A stretch of DNA of 64,000 nt, from assembly GCF_964340395.1 (NCBI RefSeq), contig NC_135563.1, positions 7,755,655 through 7,819,654 on the forward strand, given 5' to 3'. Each line of letters opens with the position of its first letter. Within the stretch, counting starts at the first letter, position 1. The notes under the pieces were generated by a model. It saw only the letters and a list, made by a program, of their open reading frames with translations, was not told the DNA's origin and searched no databases. A program made the position numbers and the translations under genes. This document shows, piece after piece, positions 33,478-46,939 of the stretch. The stretch comes from Glandiceps talaboti (lineage: Eukaryota > Hemichordata > Enteropneusta > Spengelidae).

Positions 33478-34772
33478 GTAAGTTGAGTGGAATGATATAG
33501 GTACCACGGTAGTGATAACATACTTTATTTCTTTTCAATTGTTAAAATACATGTGTCTGAAACTCGATCAGCCTAAAGTAGACGTTTTCTTTAATATTCA
33601 GTAGAAGATTAAATGCTTTGATATATAATATTAATACACTAGTCTAATCATGGAGATAATATTAAACGTGTTAATTACAACAACATGTAAATATGTCTAC
33701 ATTGCTCCAGTTTGACGAACGTAATATTGCAGAGGACAATTCAATGATAATTTTTCCTAATATTTGTAAAACTGTCTTGGAATTCGAAGTTTTCAATCGA
33801 GTAATTCCAACATCGGAAAAAATATATCTGAATTCACAAATGTATACAAAATCGGAAATGACAAAGGAAAAACGTCTATAAAATTTGTCGTTATTTCAGG
33901 TATTCTTTTGCGGATGTCAGCATATCAAAATGTGTTTTAAAAATTTAGGGGATTTGCCGATGGGTCCCATCCCTTCATCGTACTGCCAGTGAGAAGATTT
34001 TTGTCCGTATCGTTTATAACCAAACCACAAAACCCTTACTGTAGTCAAGTAAAGAGGTGCATAAAAAGCGTAATGGCTTTTATATCTTAATTGCATTAAT
34101 GGAAACTTGAGTATTTACAAATGTGTTTACAAATGTATTGGTGTTGTACTGTAAACACAAACAAATATTGGGTGTAAACAAGGGTTGGTAATTTGCCATT
34201 GAAACACTTTGACACTTTCTATGTTTTTGAAGTGTCTTATTGGTACCGTTTCCATCCCATCGAGCTCAAAACAATTGTGTAGCGCTTCTGGTATGAGGGA
34301 CAAGTTGACGTCCTTGTTGCAGTAAAACGTTATAGTGTAGAGAGGAGGTGGCAATCAAAGTTTACCCTGTATATTCACGGCAGTCGAAAATCAATCAACC
34401 AGTAGGAAGGAACAGCTGTATCCAATTGTATTCATTTTGAAAACTATGATAGAAAACGAAACAAGATAATTAGGCTGCAGAAAACAAACTGAATAAAGAA
34501 AGTTTCCATGCACTTATCAAAACATCATCAATCTCCAATCGCAGTCTAGTTGTACGGGGTGCAACAAACTGAATAAATGGGTCACACCAAAATTTGATAG
34601 AAATTAGAAATGTGGTCCTAATTTCTATTACATACTTGTAGATTTTCAAAAGAACACTCTACATATTGTCAGATTTCCAATATTTGTGACGACAACACTA
34701 TAATTACTTTGATGGCCAAATAATAATTACTTTGATGGCTACATAGCCACTCGTGCAGCCACACATACACTC

Positions 34773-36233
34773 GTGCAGCCTGCAACCTTTCTTTTATCCT
34801 CCTTCATCCATGCCACAGCCACTATGAGGAAGTGCGAAGACTGTCGTAGTACTCGAGGTGTCAAAGTTTGTCAAGGTGACATGGATCTGTGTCCTCCATG
34901 CAACAAAAAACGATTTCATGTTGATCGAGAGATTGTCGCTGAGGTGTCGTCGAACAATGGCGATGACGACATGGTGAGTAGTCCTTTGTTACTACCAGGT
35001 AACATCCCTGTCAACGACCGCTGCGGCGTTCAAGTACACAACAGGTATCGAGTGAGAAGACTTACCTTACTGCTGATGTGGTGATTAACGAATTGTTATG
35101 CTTTATGGTCAATAAGATGGACATTTTGCCGTTCGACACGGTAGTGAAAATATGTTTAGATTCTTTCAAGGACCATGAAATTGAAGCAGCAAAACGTTTG
35201 ATATTTGACATTTGTGGAGAATGTGGCTCCCATAGACTCAAAGGTCGTAAGGGCCCGAATAAATCACAGTCGAATTTACAAGACGTACTGACTCTTCTAC
35301 ACGAGATAGATCCAGAAGATATCCCATGTTTTGTGGCAAAGGATCTGACAAAGTTACCCCCGGTAAATTTTGATCACATTGATGTTTCTTCCTTACTGTC
35401 GCAAATGAATCGAATGAAATATGACATTGACACTCTTAAAGGTGGCGTTGATAACATGGCAAGCCTTTATTTGACTACTTCTGATGATTAAAGATAAAGT
35501 ATTGACTTTGTCTGTGGTAACTCATGTACAGGGAAAGTCACTTCAAGTAAAATCTTGTCACTCGGTCAATGATTCCGACACGCATTCGATTGTTGATAAT
35601 GTCGGTATGCGTGACTGTGATCGACCACATGATGGTAGTATATCCACAAATGTGGTTGAGAACAAAGATTCTGATTTACATCAGAAAGCGGATTTGCCAC
35701 CTGTCATCAACCTGGATATTGCGACTGGTTCACAAGAAATGCCAGAGACTGGTGATAGTGATGGTTTTACCACAGTGACATACAGGCATCGCAGGCGAAG
35801 ACATGAAAGTTATGCTGACGCCGTCAACAATGGCCAATCCAGGAACTATCTGTCCTCACGTGATCGAGTCCCGTCTGTTTCAGTCAACAAGAATTTGTAT
35901 CCGACAGATACTACATCATCGCAGATGATGGGTCGTCGTAAATTTGTGCTCGGTAAAAGGAAGCATACTGGCCTGCTACCAGTTGCATCACAAAGGAAAA
36001 GCATCTTCGTTAGCAGATTGAAGCCGGAAACTAATGTAGAGCAGCTGGTGAGATATATTGAAGAAACTATCAAAGTAGATGTCAAGGACTGCGAAAAACT
36101 TCGAACAAAATACGATTCATACGCTTCTTTCTGTGTAGCAGTTGATTCCGATAACTTTGTGTCATTGATGACGCCTGATTTTTGGCCGGATGGTGTGCTG
36201 GTTCGTCAGTTTTACCAGTCCCGTAAACCGTGA
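34773..36233 (+). pseudogene. LINE ORF1 protein
   Basis: Three overlapping frames reconstruct ORF1. Residues from 34773 include a cysteine cluster CEDCRSTRGVKVCQG and DLCPPCNKKRF (zinc-finger-like). 35078-35491 holds a helical segment. 35484-36233 ends in an RRM-like domain: KSIFVSRLKPETNVEQLVRY, then CEKLRTKYDSYASFCVAV and PDFWPDGVLVRQFY. This arrangement is usual for ORF1 of jockey/CR1-group LINEs, where it binds RNA. Two short frame slips (near 35080 and 35487) break it. ORF2 follows after about 15 bp. Confidence 0.8.
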
Positions 36234-36248
36234 TGGAGTACATTAGGA

Positions 36249-38870
36249 TTGTATCTTTATAACTGTCGCTCTATTAAGAACTCATTGCAGGCTGTGAGAG
36301 ACTTGTTAGAAAATCATGACGTTTGTCTGCTTCGAGAGCACTGGTTAACTAAAGATGATATTTCTTACTTATCTTCCATACATAAATTTAAGACTTTGAC
36401 TATTATGGTGAGTCCCCAGTCGATACAAGCGAAAATATTAGGGTTGGTAGACCATTTGGAGGCGTCGCTATTTTTTGGCGTAAGTCTCTGGGTCATGTCG
36501 TAAAAATAAGATCGTTTGATGACAATAGAATCACTGGCATTGAAATTGACAATGGTCAATGTAAAATGCTCATTCTTTGTGTGTACATGCCAACTTGTTG
36601 TAGGGATAACCACGATGATTTTGAGTATTTAGCAAAAGTTCACTCTATTGTTCAGTCTAGTGATTGCTACAGTGCAATGATTATTGGGGATTGGAATGCA
36701 CATCACAGTTCCATATTTGGTAGCTCATTGCAAAGTTTTTGTAATGAGTATAATTACCTTATATCTGATAGGCTCCTCCTACCTGATGATTCGTTTACGT
36801 ATGTCAGTGATATGCATGGCACAGCGTCATGGTTAGATCATTGTATTTCTTCGCACACTGCTCATCACTGTATTAACTCTGCTGAAATTTTGTGTAATGT
36901 TATCTCATCCGATCATTTTCCACTTAGTATTACGTGTGACTTTGGTTCCTTACCTTCATGTAATAGCAATGATGATGTCAATTGTGAACCAGAACTGACT
37001 TTAAACTGGTCTGCGGTTAACGCGAAACAGCGTGAGCTTTACTCGAGGACCACTGATAAGCTTCTATCTGATGTTAAAATTCCTACAGATGCACTATGTT
37101 GTAAAGATATTCACTGCAAAAACTCGAAACATGTTGAAAGTATTTCAACCTTTTACGATATTATTATCGATAGTCTATATGTTGCCGGTACTCAAATTAT
37201 GTCAAGAACTAACAAGAGTAAGAGTTGTAATATAGCAGGTTGGAATGCTCATGTACGAGAGATTCATTCCATTGCGCGCGATTCATTTCGGCTTTGGCGT
37301 GTGTCTGGTAAACCGAGAAGTGGCCCATTGTATGATCTTAAACGCCGGATGCATGCACGCTTTAAATACGCTTTGAGGGAGTGCCGACGAAATGATGCGC
37401 AAATGAAAGCTGATGCTATGGCTAAAAATCTTTCCTCTGGAAATCGTGTCAACTTTTGGCAGTCTGTGAACAAAAACAAAAATAAGGCGAACTCATCTCG
37501 GCCTAACAATGTGAGAAAAGTATTGTGGAAATGTGGCGTGAACATTACTCTGCTATTTATAACTCTGTCAATACCAATGAAAACGAGAAATATGTATTAG
37601 ATACTATAAACAAATGTACGCTAACAGAGAATTTCATGATTTTCCCGGGTGACATAAGTGATGCAATTGGTAGGCTTAAGACTGGTAAAACCTCTGGTCC
37701 AGATCGTCTTTCCGCAGAACATTTTATGTATGCCAACTCTAGAGTTACTATTTTACTTAGTATGTGCTTTACGGCGATGCTTGTTCATGTTATGTGCCCT
37801 CATCGACTTTCAGATACGATTTTGGTTCCCATTGTCAAAGATAAGAATGGTAATATTACTGACAACAATAATTATCGTCCGATTGCTCTTTCTACTGTAA
37901 CTTCAAAGCTCCTTGAATTAGTCTTGTTGAAACATATTGAATCTTATCTCGGGACAACTCACCATCAGTTTGGATTCAAATCAGGTCACTCGACTGATAT
38001 GTGTGTTTTTGTGCTAAAGGAAACTGTCAATTATTACAGAAATCACGGAAGTAATGTATTCGTTACTTTTATGGATGCATCTAAAGCATTTGGCAGAGTC
38101 AACCATTGGACCCTCTTTAAAAAGCTGATTCAACGTTATGTCCCTGTGTTTTTTGTTAGATTTCTTGTTACTTGATATAGGACACAATTAACAACACATC
38201 GTTATTCGATGGGGTGCACATACTTCTGGTGGCTTTACAGTCACTAATGGTGTAATACAGGGTGGGATTTTATCCCCAAAGCTTTTTAATGTTTACGTTG
38301 ATTATTTAAGTGTTCTGTTGTGTAACTCGAAAACAGGTTGTAATATTGGAGGTATTTTCATGAATCATTTAATGTACGCAGATGATATTTGTCTTATAAG
38401 TCCTTCTGCCAAGGGAACACAGAAACTGATTAATATATGCAGTACCTATGGTGAGACTCATGACATTTTATTTAACAGCAAGAAGACCAATTGTATGTGT
38501 GTTACTCTAGCTCAAACTAAGATTCGTCGTATTCCTTCAATATACTTGAATGGAGTTAGACTAGGGGTTGTTGCTAAGAAAAAACATCTGGGTTTCTTGT
38601 TGACTAATAACTTTCGAGACGATGATGACATTGAACGGCAGATCAAATCTTTTTATATATTCTGCTAATATGCTTATGAGAAAATTCTCAAAATGTACCT
38701 TTAATGTGAAGTGTATTTTGTTTAAAGCATACTGCTACCAGTTGTATGGAGGGCCACTATTGCTCAGTCATACGGAAAGGATAATGAGAAAATTGAAAAT
38801 TGCATACAACAATGCTGCACGCCTATTGTTAGGTTACAATTAACGAAGCAGTGCAAGCTCTATGTTCGCA
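36249..38870 (+). pseudogene. LINE ORF2: APE endonuclease and reverse transcriptase
   Basis: Endonuclease: LYLYNCRSI near 36255, then after frameshifts LCVYMPTCC, MIIGDWNAHHSSIFG, ASWLDHCISS and ISSDHFPLSI (36590-36930). RT: GKTSGPDRLSAEHF, NNYRPIALSTV, HQFGFKSGHSTDMC and motif A VTFMDASKAFGRVNHW (to 38175), then after another frameshift catalytic LMYADDICLISPS (38370). C-terminal domain ends KIAYNNAARLLLGYN. Motif A has G where AFDRV is usual, but the catalytic D of FMDAS is kept. Frameshifts occur near 36500, 37540 and 38175-38310, plus one near 38640. Confidence 0.88.
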
Positions 38871-39480
38871 TCGATAGGATGTATACGTTTGATGCCCTGA
38901 TGAGAAAGCAAGTGTTTAGTTTGAGAAGACGACTTTCAGTAAGTTGTAACAGCATAATTAGGTGTACATGTGATTTACTGTATTTCAAATCCCATATGGT
39001 GGAATTATGGGACAAGTTACTTTTTGTTTAATTTATATGTTAAGATTCTTAGATTTAAGAACATCAGTCATGTAGCCTTTTTGTAACATATATTTATATG
39101 GACGTCGCTGTCCGAATTAAAGTCTATAATAATAAATAAAGGCATCCTTCTGGACTACAATTTCTTTTCCGTAGAAGAAGAAGTAGCAGAAAACACTGCA
39201 ATAAAAAAACCACGATAAGAGATTATAAATTTTATATTGTAATTTCAAAATAGCCAATAACCCCTATTTCTAATTCCTTTATTGAATTTTATATTAAAAA
39301 TGTCTTGGTAATTATATTTCACCGATTACTAACTGTATTTAACAGACACAGAACAACCGTCAAGGAAATGTTTAAAAACATCTCAAGTACAATTTGGTTG
39401 TAATACTTTAACTCGCATGATGTCAGGGTTACTCTACTTACATACTGTTATACTAATATTGTATCCATTAAATTATACAG

Positions 39481-39597
39481 ATATATGTCCAGATGATGAC
39501 TTTCAATGTAATGATGGCACGTGTATTTCCATCCAGAGCCGTTGTGATGGTGGCACTGAATGTCCAGATGGTTCGGATGAACAGAAATGTCAAAACT
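39481..39597 (+). CDS. LDLa array exon E3
   Basis: 117 bp after AATTATACAG. Encodes [18 protein letters not shown] and [17 protein letters not shown]. It begins D-I-C where all sister exons have D-T-C. It is the first exon after the LINE insertion, so the intron before it is the longest in the array (about 6 kb). Confidence 0.92.
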
Positions 39598-41252
39598 GTA
39601 AGTTGAGTGGAATGATATAGGTACCACGGTAGTGATAATAGTCATTATTTCTTTTCAATAGTTTTTGATACATATGTAAAACTTGATCAGCCTAAGGTAG
39701 ACGTTTTCTTAAATTTTCAGTAAAAGATTAAATACTTTGATATATAATATTACTACACTAGTCTAATCATGTAGTTCATATTAAACGTGTTCATTACAAC
39801 AACATGTAAATATGTCCACATTGCTCCAGTTAGACGAAAGTAATATTGCAGAGGACAATTCAGTGACAATTCCTCCCAATATTGGTAAAACAGTCTTGGA
39901 AGTCGAATTTTTCAATCGAGTAATTCCAACATCGGAAAAATATATCTAAATTCAGAACTGTATAACAAATCAGAAATGACCATACAAAAACGTATATATA
40001 TATTGTTGTTATTTCGGGTATTCTATTGCGGATATCAGCATTATATTGGAAATCTCAATATTATAAAAACAATGGATTTCCAATGAGTCATAATCATTAT
40101 ATATAGACAATATGTATTTGAACATTTTAGAGTATTTGCCAATGGGTCCTGTTCCTTCATTATGCCAGTCGGAAGAGTTTCTTCCGTATGGTTTATAACC
40201 AAACCACACAACTCTAGCTACAGTCAAGTAAATAGGTGCATAATAAGATGAGTGGTTTCTGTATCTAAAAGGGACAAATGGGAACTGGAGTATTTACAAA
40301 TGTGTTTACAAATGTATTGTGTTGTACTGTAAACACAAACAAATATTGGGTGTAAACAAGGGTTGGTAATTTGCCATTGAAACACTTTGACACTTTCTAT
40401 GTTTTTGAAGTGTCTTATTGGTACCGTTTCCATCCCATCGAGCTCAAAACAATTGTGTAGCGCTTCTGGTATGAGGGACAAGTTGACGTCCGTGTTGCAG
40501 TAAAACGTTATAGTGTAGAGAGCAGGTGGCAATCAAAGTTTACCCTGTATATTCACGGCAGTCGAAAATCAATCAACCAATAGGAAGGAACAGCTGTATC
40601 CAATTGTATTCATTTTGAAAACTTTATGACAGAAAACGAAACAAGATTGATAAGCGGAGGGAAAACAAACTGAATAAAAGAAAGTTGATATGCACTTATC
40701 AAAACATCATGGGGTTATTACAGTCTAGCCGTACGGGGTGCCACAAACTGAATAAAAGGGTCACGCCAAAATTCGATAGAAATTAGAAATGTGGTCCTAA
40801 TTTCTATTACATACTTGTAGATCTTCAACAGAACACTCTACACACTTTCAGATTTCCAATATTTGTGACGACACCACTATAATTACTTTGAATGGCCAAA
40901 TAAAGGCATCTTTCTGGACTATAATCTGTTTTCACAGCAGCAGAAGAAGGATCTCAGAACACACTCCAATAGAAAAACAAACCACAATCAGAGATTATAA
41001 ATTAAATATTGTAATTTCAAAATAGGCAATAACCTTATTTCTAATTCCTTTATTCAATTTAATATTAAAAAATGTCTTGGTAATTATATTTCACCGATTA
41101 CTAACTGTATTTAACAGACAACGAGCAACTGTCAAGGAAATGTTTACAAACATATCAAGGATAATATTGTTGTAATACTTTAACTCGCATGATGTCAGGT
41201 TTACTCTACTTATATACTGTTATACTAATGTTGTATCCATTAAATTCTACAG

Positions 41253-41369
41253 ATACATGTCCAGATGATTACTTTCAATGTAATGATGGCACGTGTATTT
41301 CCATCCAGAGCCGTTGTGATGGTGGCACTGAATGTCCAGATGGTTCGGATGAACAGAAATGTCAAAACT
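41253..41369 (+). CDS. LDLa array exon E4
   Basis: 117 bp after TTCTACAG. Encodes [18 protein letters not shown] and [17 protein letters not shown]. The protein is identical to E6, 3286 bp downstream, and differs from E3 by two residues. A perfect TACTAAC branch-point motif (41099-41105) and AG (41116-41117) lie upstream of the in-frame ATG at 41189. Confidence 0.93.
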
Positions 41370-42985
41370 GTAAGTTGAGTGGAATGATATAGGTACCACG
41401 GTAGTGATAATAGTCATTATTTCTTTTCAATAGTTTTTGATACATATGTAAAACTTGATCAGCCTAAGGTAGACGTTTTCTTAAATTTTCAGTAAAAGAT
41501 TAAATACTTTGATATATAATATTACTACACTAGTCTAATCATGTAGTTCATATTAAACGTGTTCATTACAACAACATGTAAATATGTCCACATTGCTCCA
41601 GTTTGACGAAAGTAATATTGCAGAGGACAATTCAGTGACAATTCCTCCCAATATTGGTAAAACAGTCTTGGAAGTCGAATTTTTCAATCGAGTAATTCCA
41701 ACATCGGAAAAATATATCTAAATTCAGAACTGTATAACAAATCAGAAATGACCATACAAAAACGTATATATATATTGTTGTTATTTCGGGTATTCTATTG
41801 CGGATATCAGCATTATATTGGAAATCTCAATATTATAAAAACATTGGATTTCCAATGAGTCATAATCATTATATATAGACAATATGTATTTGAACATTTT
41901 AGAGTATTTGCCAATGGGTCCTGTTCCTTCATTATGCCAGTCGGAAGAGTTTTTTCCGTATGGTTTATAACCAAACCACACAACTCTAGCTACAGTCAAG
42001 TAAATAGGTGCATAATAAGATGAGTGGTTTCTGTATCTAAAAGGGACAAATGGGAACTGGAGTATTTATAAATGTGTTTACAAATATATTGGTGTTGTAC
42101 TGCAAACACAAACAAATATTGGGTGTAAACAAGGGTTGGTAATTTGCCATTGAAACACTTTGACACTTTCTATGTTTTTGAAGTGTCTTATTGGTACCGT
42201 TTCCATCCCACCGAGCTCAAAACAATTGTGTAGCGCTTCTTGTATGAGGGACAAGTTGACGTCCGTGTTGCAGTAAAACGTTATAGTGTAGAGAGGAGGT
42301 GGCAATCAAAGTTTACCCTATATATTCACGGCAGTCGAAAATCAATCAACCAATAGGAAGGAACAGCTGTATCCAATTGTATTCATTTTGAAAACTATAT
42401 GATAGAAAACGAAACAAGATTTATAGGCTGACAGAAAACAAACTGAATAAAAGAAATTGATATGCACTTATCAAAACATCATGGGGATATTACAAAAGGG
42501 TCACACCAAAATTCGATAGAAATTAGGAATGTGGTCCTAATCTCTATTACATACTTGTAGATCTTCAACAGAACACTCTACATATTGTCAGATTTCCAAT
42601 ATTTGTGACGACAACACTATAATTACTTTGAATGGCCAAATGAAGGCATCCTTCTCGACTATAATCTGTTTTTCACAGCAGCAGAAGTAGGAGAACACAC
42701 TGCAATAGAAAAAACCACGATCGGAGATTATAAATTAAAAATTGTAATTTCAAAATAGGCAATAACCCTTATTTCTAATTCCTTTATTCAATTTTATATT
42801 AAAAATGTCTTGATCATTATATTTCACCGATTACTAACTGTATTTAGCAGACACAGAACAACTGTCAAGGAAATGTTTACAAACATATCAAGGATAATTT
42901 GGTTGTAATACTTTAACTCGCATGATGTCAGGTTTACTCTACTCATATACTGTTATACTAATATTGTATCCATTAAATTCTACAG

Positions 42986-43102
42986 ATACATGTCCATATA
43001 ATACCTTTCAATGTAATGATGGCACGTGTATTTCCATCCGGAGACGCTGTGATGGTTACACTCATTGTCCAGATGGTTCGGATGAACAGAACTGTCAAAA
43101 TT
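42986..43102 (+). CDS. LDLa array exon E5
   Basis: 117 bp after TTCTACAG. Encodes [18 protein letters not shown] and [17 protein letters not shown], closest to E1. The SIRRRC loop is unusually basic. The intron after it lacks the segment containing TTGTTATTTCGGGTATTC present after E3, E4 and E6, so this unit is about 200 bp shorter. Confidence 0.92.
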
Positions 43103-44538
43103 GTAAGTTGAGTGGAATGATATAGGTACCACGGTTGTGATAACAGACGTTATTTCTTTTCAATATTTAAGATACATATCTAAAACGTTATCAGCAAAGG
43201 ATAGACGTTTTCTTAAATTTTCAGTAGAAGATTAAATACTTTGATATATAATATTAATACACTAGTCTAATCATGTACTTCATATTAAACGTGTTCATTA
43301 CAACGAGATGTAAATATGTCTACATTGCTCCAGTTTGACGAAAGTAGTATTGCAGAGGACAATTCAATGATAGTTCTTCCCAATATTGGTAAACTATCAG
43401 GGAATTCGAACTTTCCAATCGAGTAATTCCAACATCGCAAAAATTATATCTAAATTCACAACTGTATTACAAATCGGAAATGACGAAAGAAAAACGTCTA
43501 TATATTTTGTCGAGTAAATAGGTGCATAATAAGATGAGTGGTTTCTGTATCTAAAAGGGACAAATGGGAACTGGAGTATTTACAAATGTGTTTACAAATG
43601 TATTGTGTTGTACTGTAAACACAAACAAATATTGGGTGTAAACAAGGGTTAGTAATTTGCCTTTGAAACACTTTGACACTTTCTATGTTTTTGAAGTGTC
43701 TTATTGGTACCGTTACCATCCCACCGAGCTCAAAGCAAATGTTTAGCGCTTCTTGCATAAGGGACAAGTTGACGTCCGTGTTGCAGTAAAACGTTATAGT
43801 GTAGAGAGCAGGTGGCAATCAAAGTTTACCCTGTATATTCACGGCAGTCGAAAATCAATCAACCAATAGGAAGGAACAGCTGTATCCAATTGTATTCATT
43901 TTGAAAACTTTATGACAGAAAACGAAACAAGATTGATAAGCGGAGGGAAAACAAACTGAATAAAAGAAAGTTGATATGCACTTATCAAAACATCATGGGG
44001 TTATTACAGTCTAGCCGTACGGGGTGCCACAAACTGAATAAAAGGGTCACGCCAAAATTCGACAGAAATTAGAAATGTGGTCCTAATTTCTATTACATAC
44101 TTGTAGATCTTCAACAGAACACTCTACACACTTTCAGATTTCCAATATTTGTGACGACACCACTATAATTACTTTGAATGGCCAAATAAAGGCATCTTTC
44201 TGGACTATAATCTGTTTTCACAGCAGCAGAAGAAGGATCTCAGAACACACTCCAATAGAAAAACAAACCACAATCAGAGATTATAAATTAAATATTGTAA
44301 TTTCAAAATAGGCAATAACTTTATTTCTAATTCCTTTATTCAATTTAATATTAAAAAATGTCTTGGTAATTATATTTCACCGATTACTAACTGTATTTAA
44401 CAGACAACGAGCAACTGTCAAGGAAATGTTTACAAACATATCAAGGATAATATTGTTGTAATACTTTAACTCGCATGATGTCAGGTTTACTCTACTTATA
44501 TACTGTTATACTAATGTTGTATCCATTAAATTCTACAG

Positions 44539-44655
44539 ATACATGTCCAGATGATTACTTTCAATGTAATGATGGCACGTGTATTTCCATCCAGAGCCGT
44601 TGTGATGGTGGCACTGAATGTCCAGATGGTTCGGATGAACAGAAATGTCAAAACT
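44539..44655 (+). CDS. LDLa array exon E6
   Basis: 117 bp, same translation as E4. Flanking introns on both sides are also almost identical to those of E4 (only scattered single-base differences, e.g. AATTCGATAGA against AATTCGACAGA). Product of the recent two-exon duplication. Confidence 0.93.
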
Positions 44656-46297
44656 GTAAGTTGAGTGGAATGATATAGGTACCACGGTAGTGATAATAGT
44701 CATTATTTCTTTTCAATAGTTTTTGATACATATGTAAAACTTGATCAGCCTAAGGTAGACGTTTTCTTAAATTTTCAGTAAAAGATTAAATACTTTGATA
44801 TATAATATTACTACACTAGTCTAATCATGTAGTTCATATTAAACGTGTTCATTACAACAACATGTAAATATGTCCACATTGCTCCAGTTAGACGAAAGTA
44901 ATATTGCAGAGGACAATTCAGTGACAATTCCTCCCAATATTGGTAAAACAGTCTTGGAAGTCGAATTTTTCAATCGAGTAATTCCAACATCGGAAAAATA
45001 TATCTAAATTCAGAACTGTATAACAAATCAGAAATGACCATAGAAAAACGTATATATATATTGTTGTTATTTCGGGTATTCTATTGCGGATATCAGCATT
45101 ATATTGGAAATCTCAATATTATAAAAACAATGGATTTCCAATGAGTCATAATCATTATATATAGACAATATGTATTTGAACATTTTAGAGTATTTGCCAA
45201 TGGGTCCTGTTCCTTCATTATGCCAGTCGGAAGAGTTTCTTCCGTATGGTTTATAACCAAACCACACAACTCTAGCTACAGTCAAGTAAATAGGTGCATA
45301 ATAAGCTGAGTGGTTTGTGTATCTAAAAGGGACAAATGGGAACTTGAGTATTTACAAATGTGTTTACAAATGTATTGGTGTTGTACTGTAAACACAAACA
45401 AATATTGGGTGTAAACAAGAGTTGGTAATTTGCCTTTGAAACACTTTGACACTTTCTATGCTTTTGAAGTGTCTTATTGGTACCGTTTCCATCCCATCGA
45501 GCTCAAAACAATTGTTTGGCACTCCTGGTATGAGGGACAAGTTGACGTCCGTGTTGCAGTAAAACGTTAATAGTGTAGATAGCAGGTGGCAATCAAAGTT
45601 TACCATGTATATTCATGGCAGTCGAAAATCAATCAACCAATAGGAAGGAACAGCTGTATCCAATTGTATTCATTTTGAAAACTATATGATAGAAAACGAA
45701 ACAAGATTGATGAGCGGACGGAAAACAAACTGAATAAAAGAAAGATGATACGCACTTGTCAAAACATCATGGGAATATTACAGTCTAGCCGTACGGGTTG
45801 CCACAAACTGAATAAAAGGGTCACGCCAAAATTTGATAGAAATTATGAATGTGGTCCTAATCTCTATTACATACTTGTAGATCTTCAACAGAACACTCTA
45901 CATATTGTCAGATTTCCAATATTTGTGACGACAACACTATAATTACTTTGAATGGCCAAATGAAGGCATCCTTCTCGACTATAATCTGTTTTTCACAGCA
46001 GCAGAAGTAGGAGAACACACTGCAATAGAAAAAACCACGATCGGAGATTATAAATTAAAAATTGTAATTTCAAAATAGGCAATAACCCTTATTTCTAATT
46101 CCTTTATTCAATTTTATATTAAAAATGTCTTGATCATTATATTTCACCGATTACTAACTGTATTAAGCAGATACTGTCAAGGAAATGTTTACAAACATCT
46201 CAAGGATAATTTGGTTGTAATACTTTAACTCGCATGATGTCAGGGTTACTCTGCTTATCTACTGTTATACTAATGTTGTATCCATTAAATTCTACAG

Positions 46298-46414
46298 ATA
46301 CATGTCCAGATTATACCTTTCAATGTAATGATGGCATGTGTATTCGCATCTGGTTTCGCTGTGATGTTTACACTGATTGTCCAGATGGTTCGGATGAACA
46401 GAATTGTCAAAACC
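46298..46414 (+). CDS. LDLa array exon E7
   Basis: 117 bp ending ACC|GTAAGT. Encodes [18 protein letters not shown] and [20 protein letters not shown] replaces the usual CDG, and the split codon starts with C instead of T. This changes the residue at the next junction from Tyr to His if spliced to a sister exon. The region upstream matches the one before E5 closely. Confidence 0.92.
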
Positions 46415-46939
46415 GTAAGTTGAATGATATAGATACCACTTAGTGATAATAGTAATTTTTTCTTTTAAATAGCTAAAATACATATCTAAAACTTGATCAG
46501 CAAAAGATAGACGTTTTCTTTGATTTTCAGTAGAAGATTAAATACTTTGATATATAATATTAATACACTAGTCTAATCATGTACTTCATATTAAACGTGT
46601 TCATTACAACAACATGTAAATATGTCTACATTGCTCCAGTTTGACGAAAGTAATATTGCAGAGGACAATTCAATGATAATTCTTCCAGATATTGGTAAAA
46701 CAGTCTTGGAAGTCGAATTTTTCAATCAAGTAATTCCAACATAGGAAAAATTATATCTGAATTCACAACTGTATAACAAATCTGAAATGACGAAGGAAAA
46801 ACGTCTATATATTTTGTCGTTATTTCAGGTATTCTATTGCGGATATCAGCATTATATTGGAAATCTAAATATGATAAAAACAATGGATTTCCAATGAGTC
46901 ATTATCATTATATATACACAATGTGTATTTGAACATTTT

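Larger units (their letters stand above)
34722..39133 (+). mobile_element. non-LTR retrotransposon inserted in the LDLa array
   Basis: A nearly full-length APE-type LINE of 4.4 kb. It lies within an array intron at GGCCAAATA^AAGGCATCC, a site seen uninterrupted at about 33010, 40893 and 42637. A short duplicated phrase, AATTACTTTGATGGC, precedes the 5' end. The 3' end is a short AATAATAAATA tail. It is in the same orientation as the gene. ORF1 and ORF2 each carry a few frameshifts, so it is recently dead. Confidence 0.85.
31330..46930 (+). repeat. tandem array of LDLa exon-plus-intron units
   Basis: Units share intron sequence and one 117-bp exon. Exon starts fall at 32529, 33361, 39481, 41253, 42986, 44539 and 46298. 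Spacings are 832, 6120 (holding a LINE), 1772, 1733, 1553 and 1759 bp. A unit at 31330-31940 has lost its exon: sequence upstream of the exon (AATTCCTTTATTG) is fused directly to the downstream GTGTTGTACTG. The unit after 32529 has lost most of its downstream intron. Blocks 40.5-42.9 and 43.8-46.2 are nearly identical, so a two-exon segment of about 3.3 kb duplicated recently. A diverged ninth unit lies around 53.4-54.1 kb. Confidence 0.9.

Noticed and set aside
32529-46414. A seventh cysteine (QNCKLSGMI) in array LDLa modules
   Set aside because: The last TGT codon is split by the donor; only its T is exonic. The spliced module has six cysteines.
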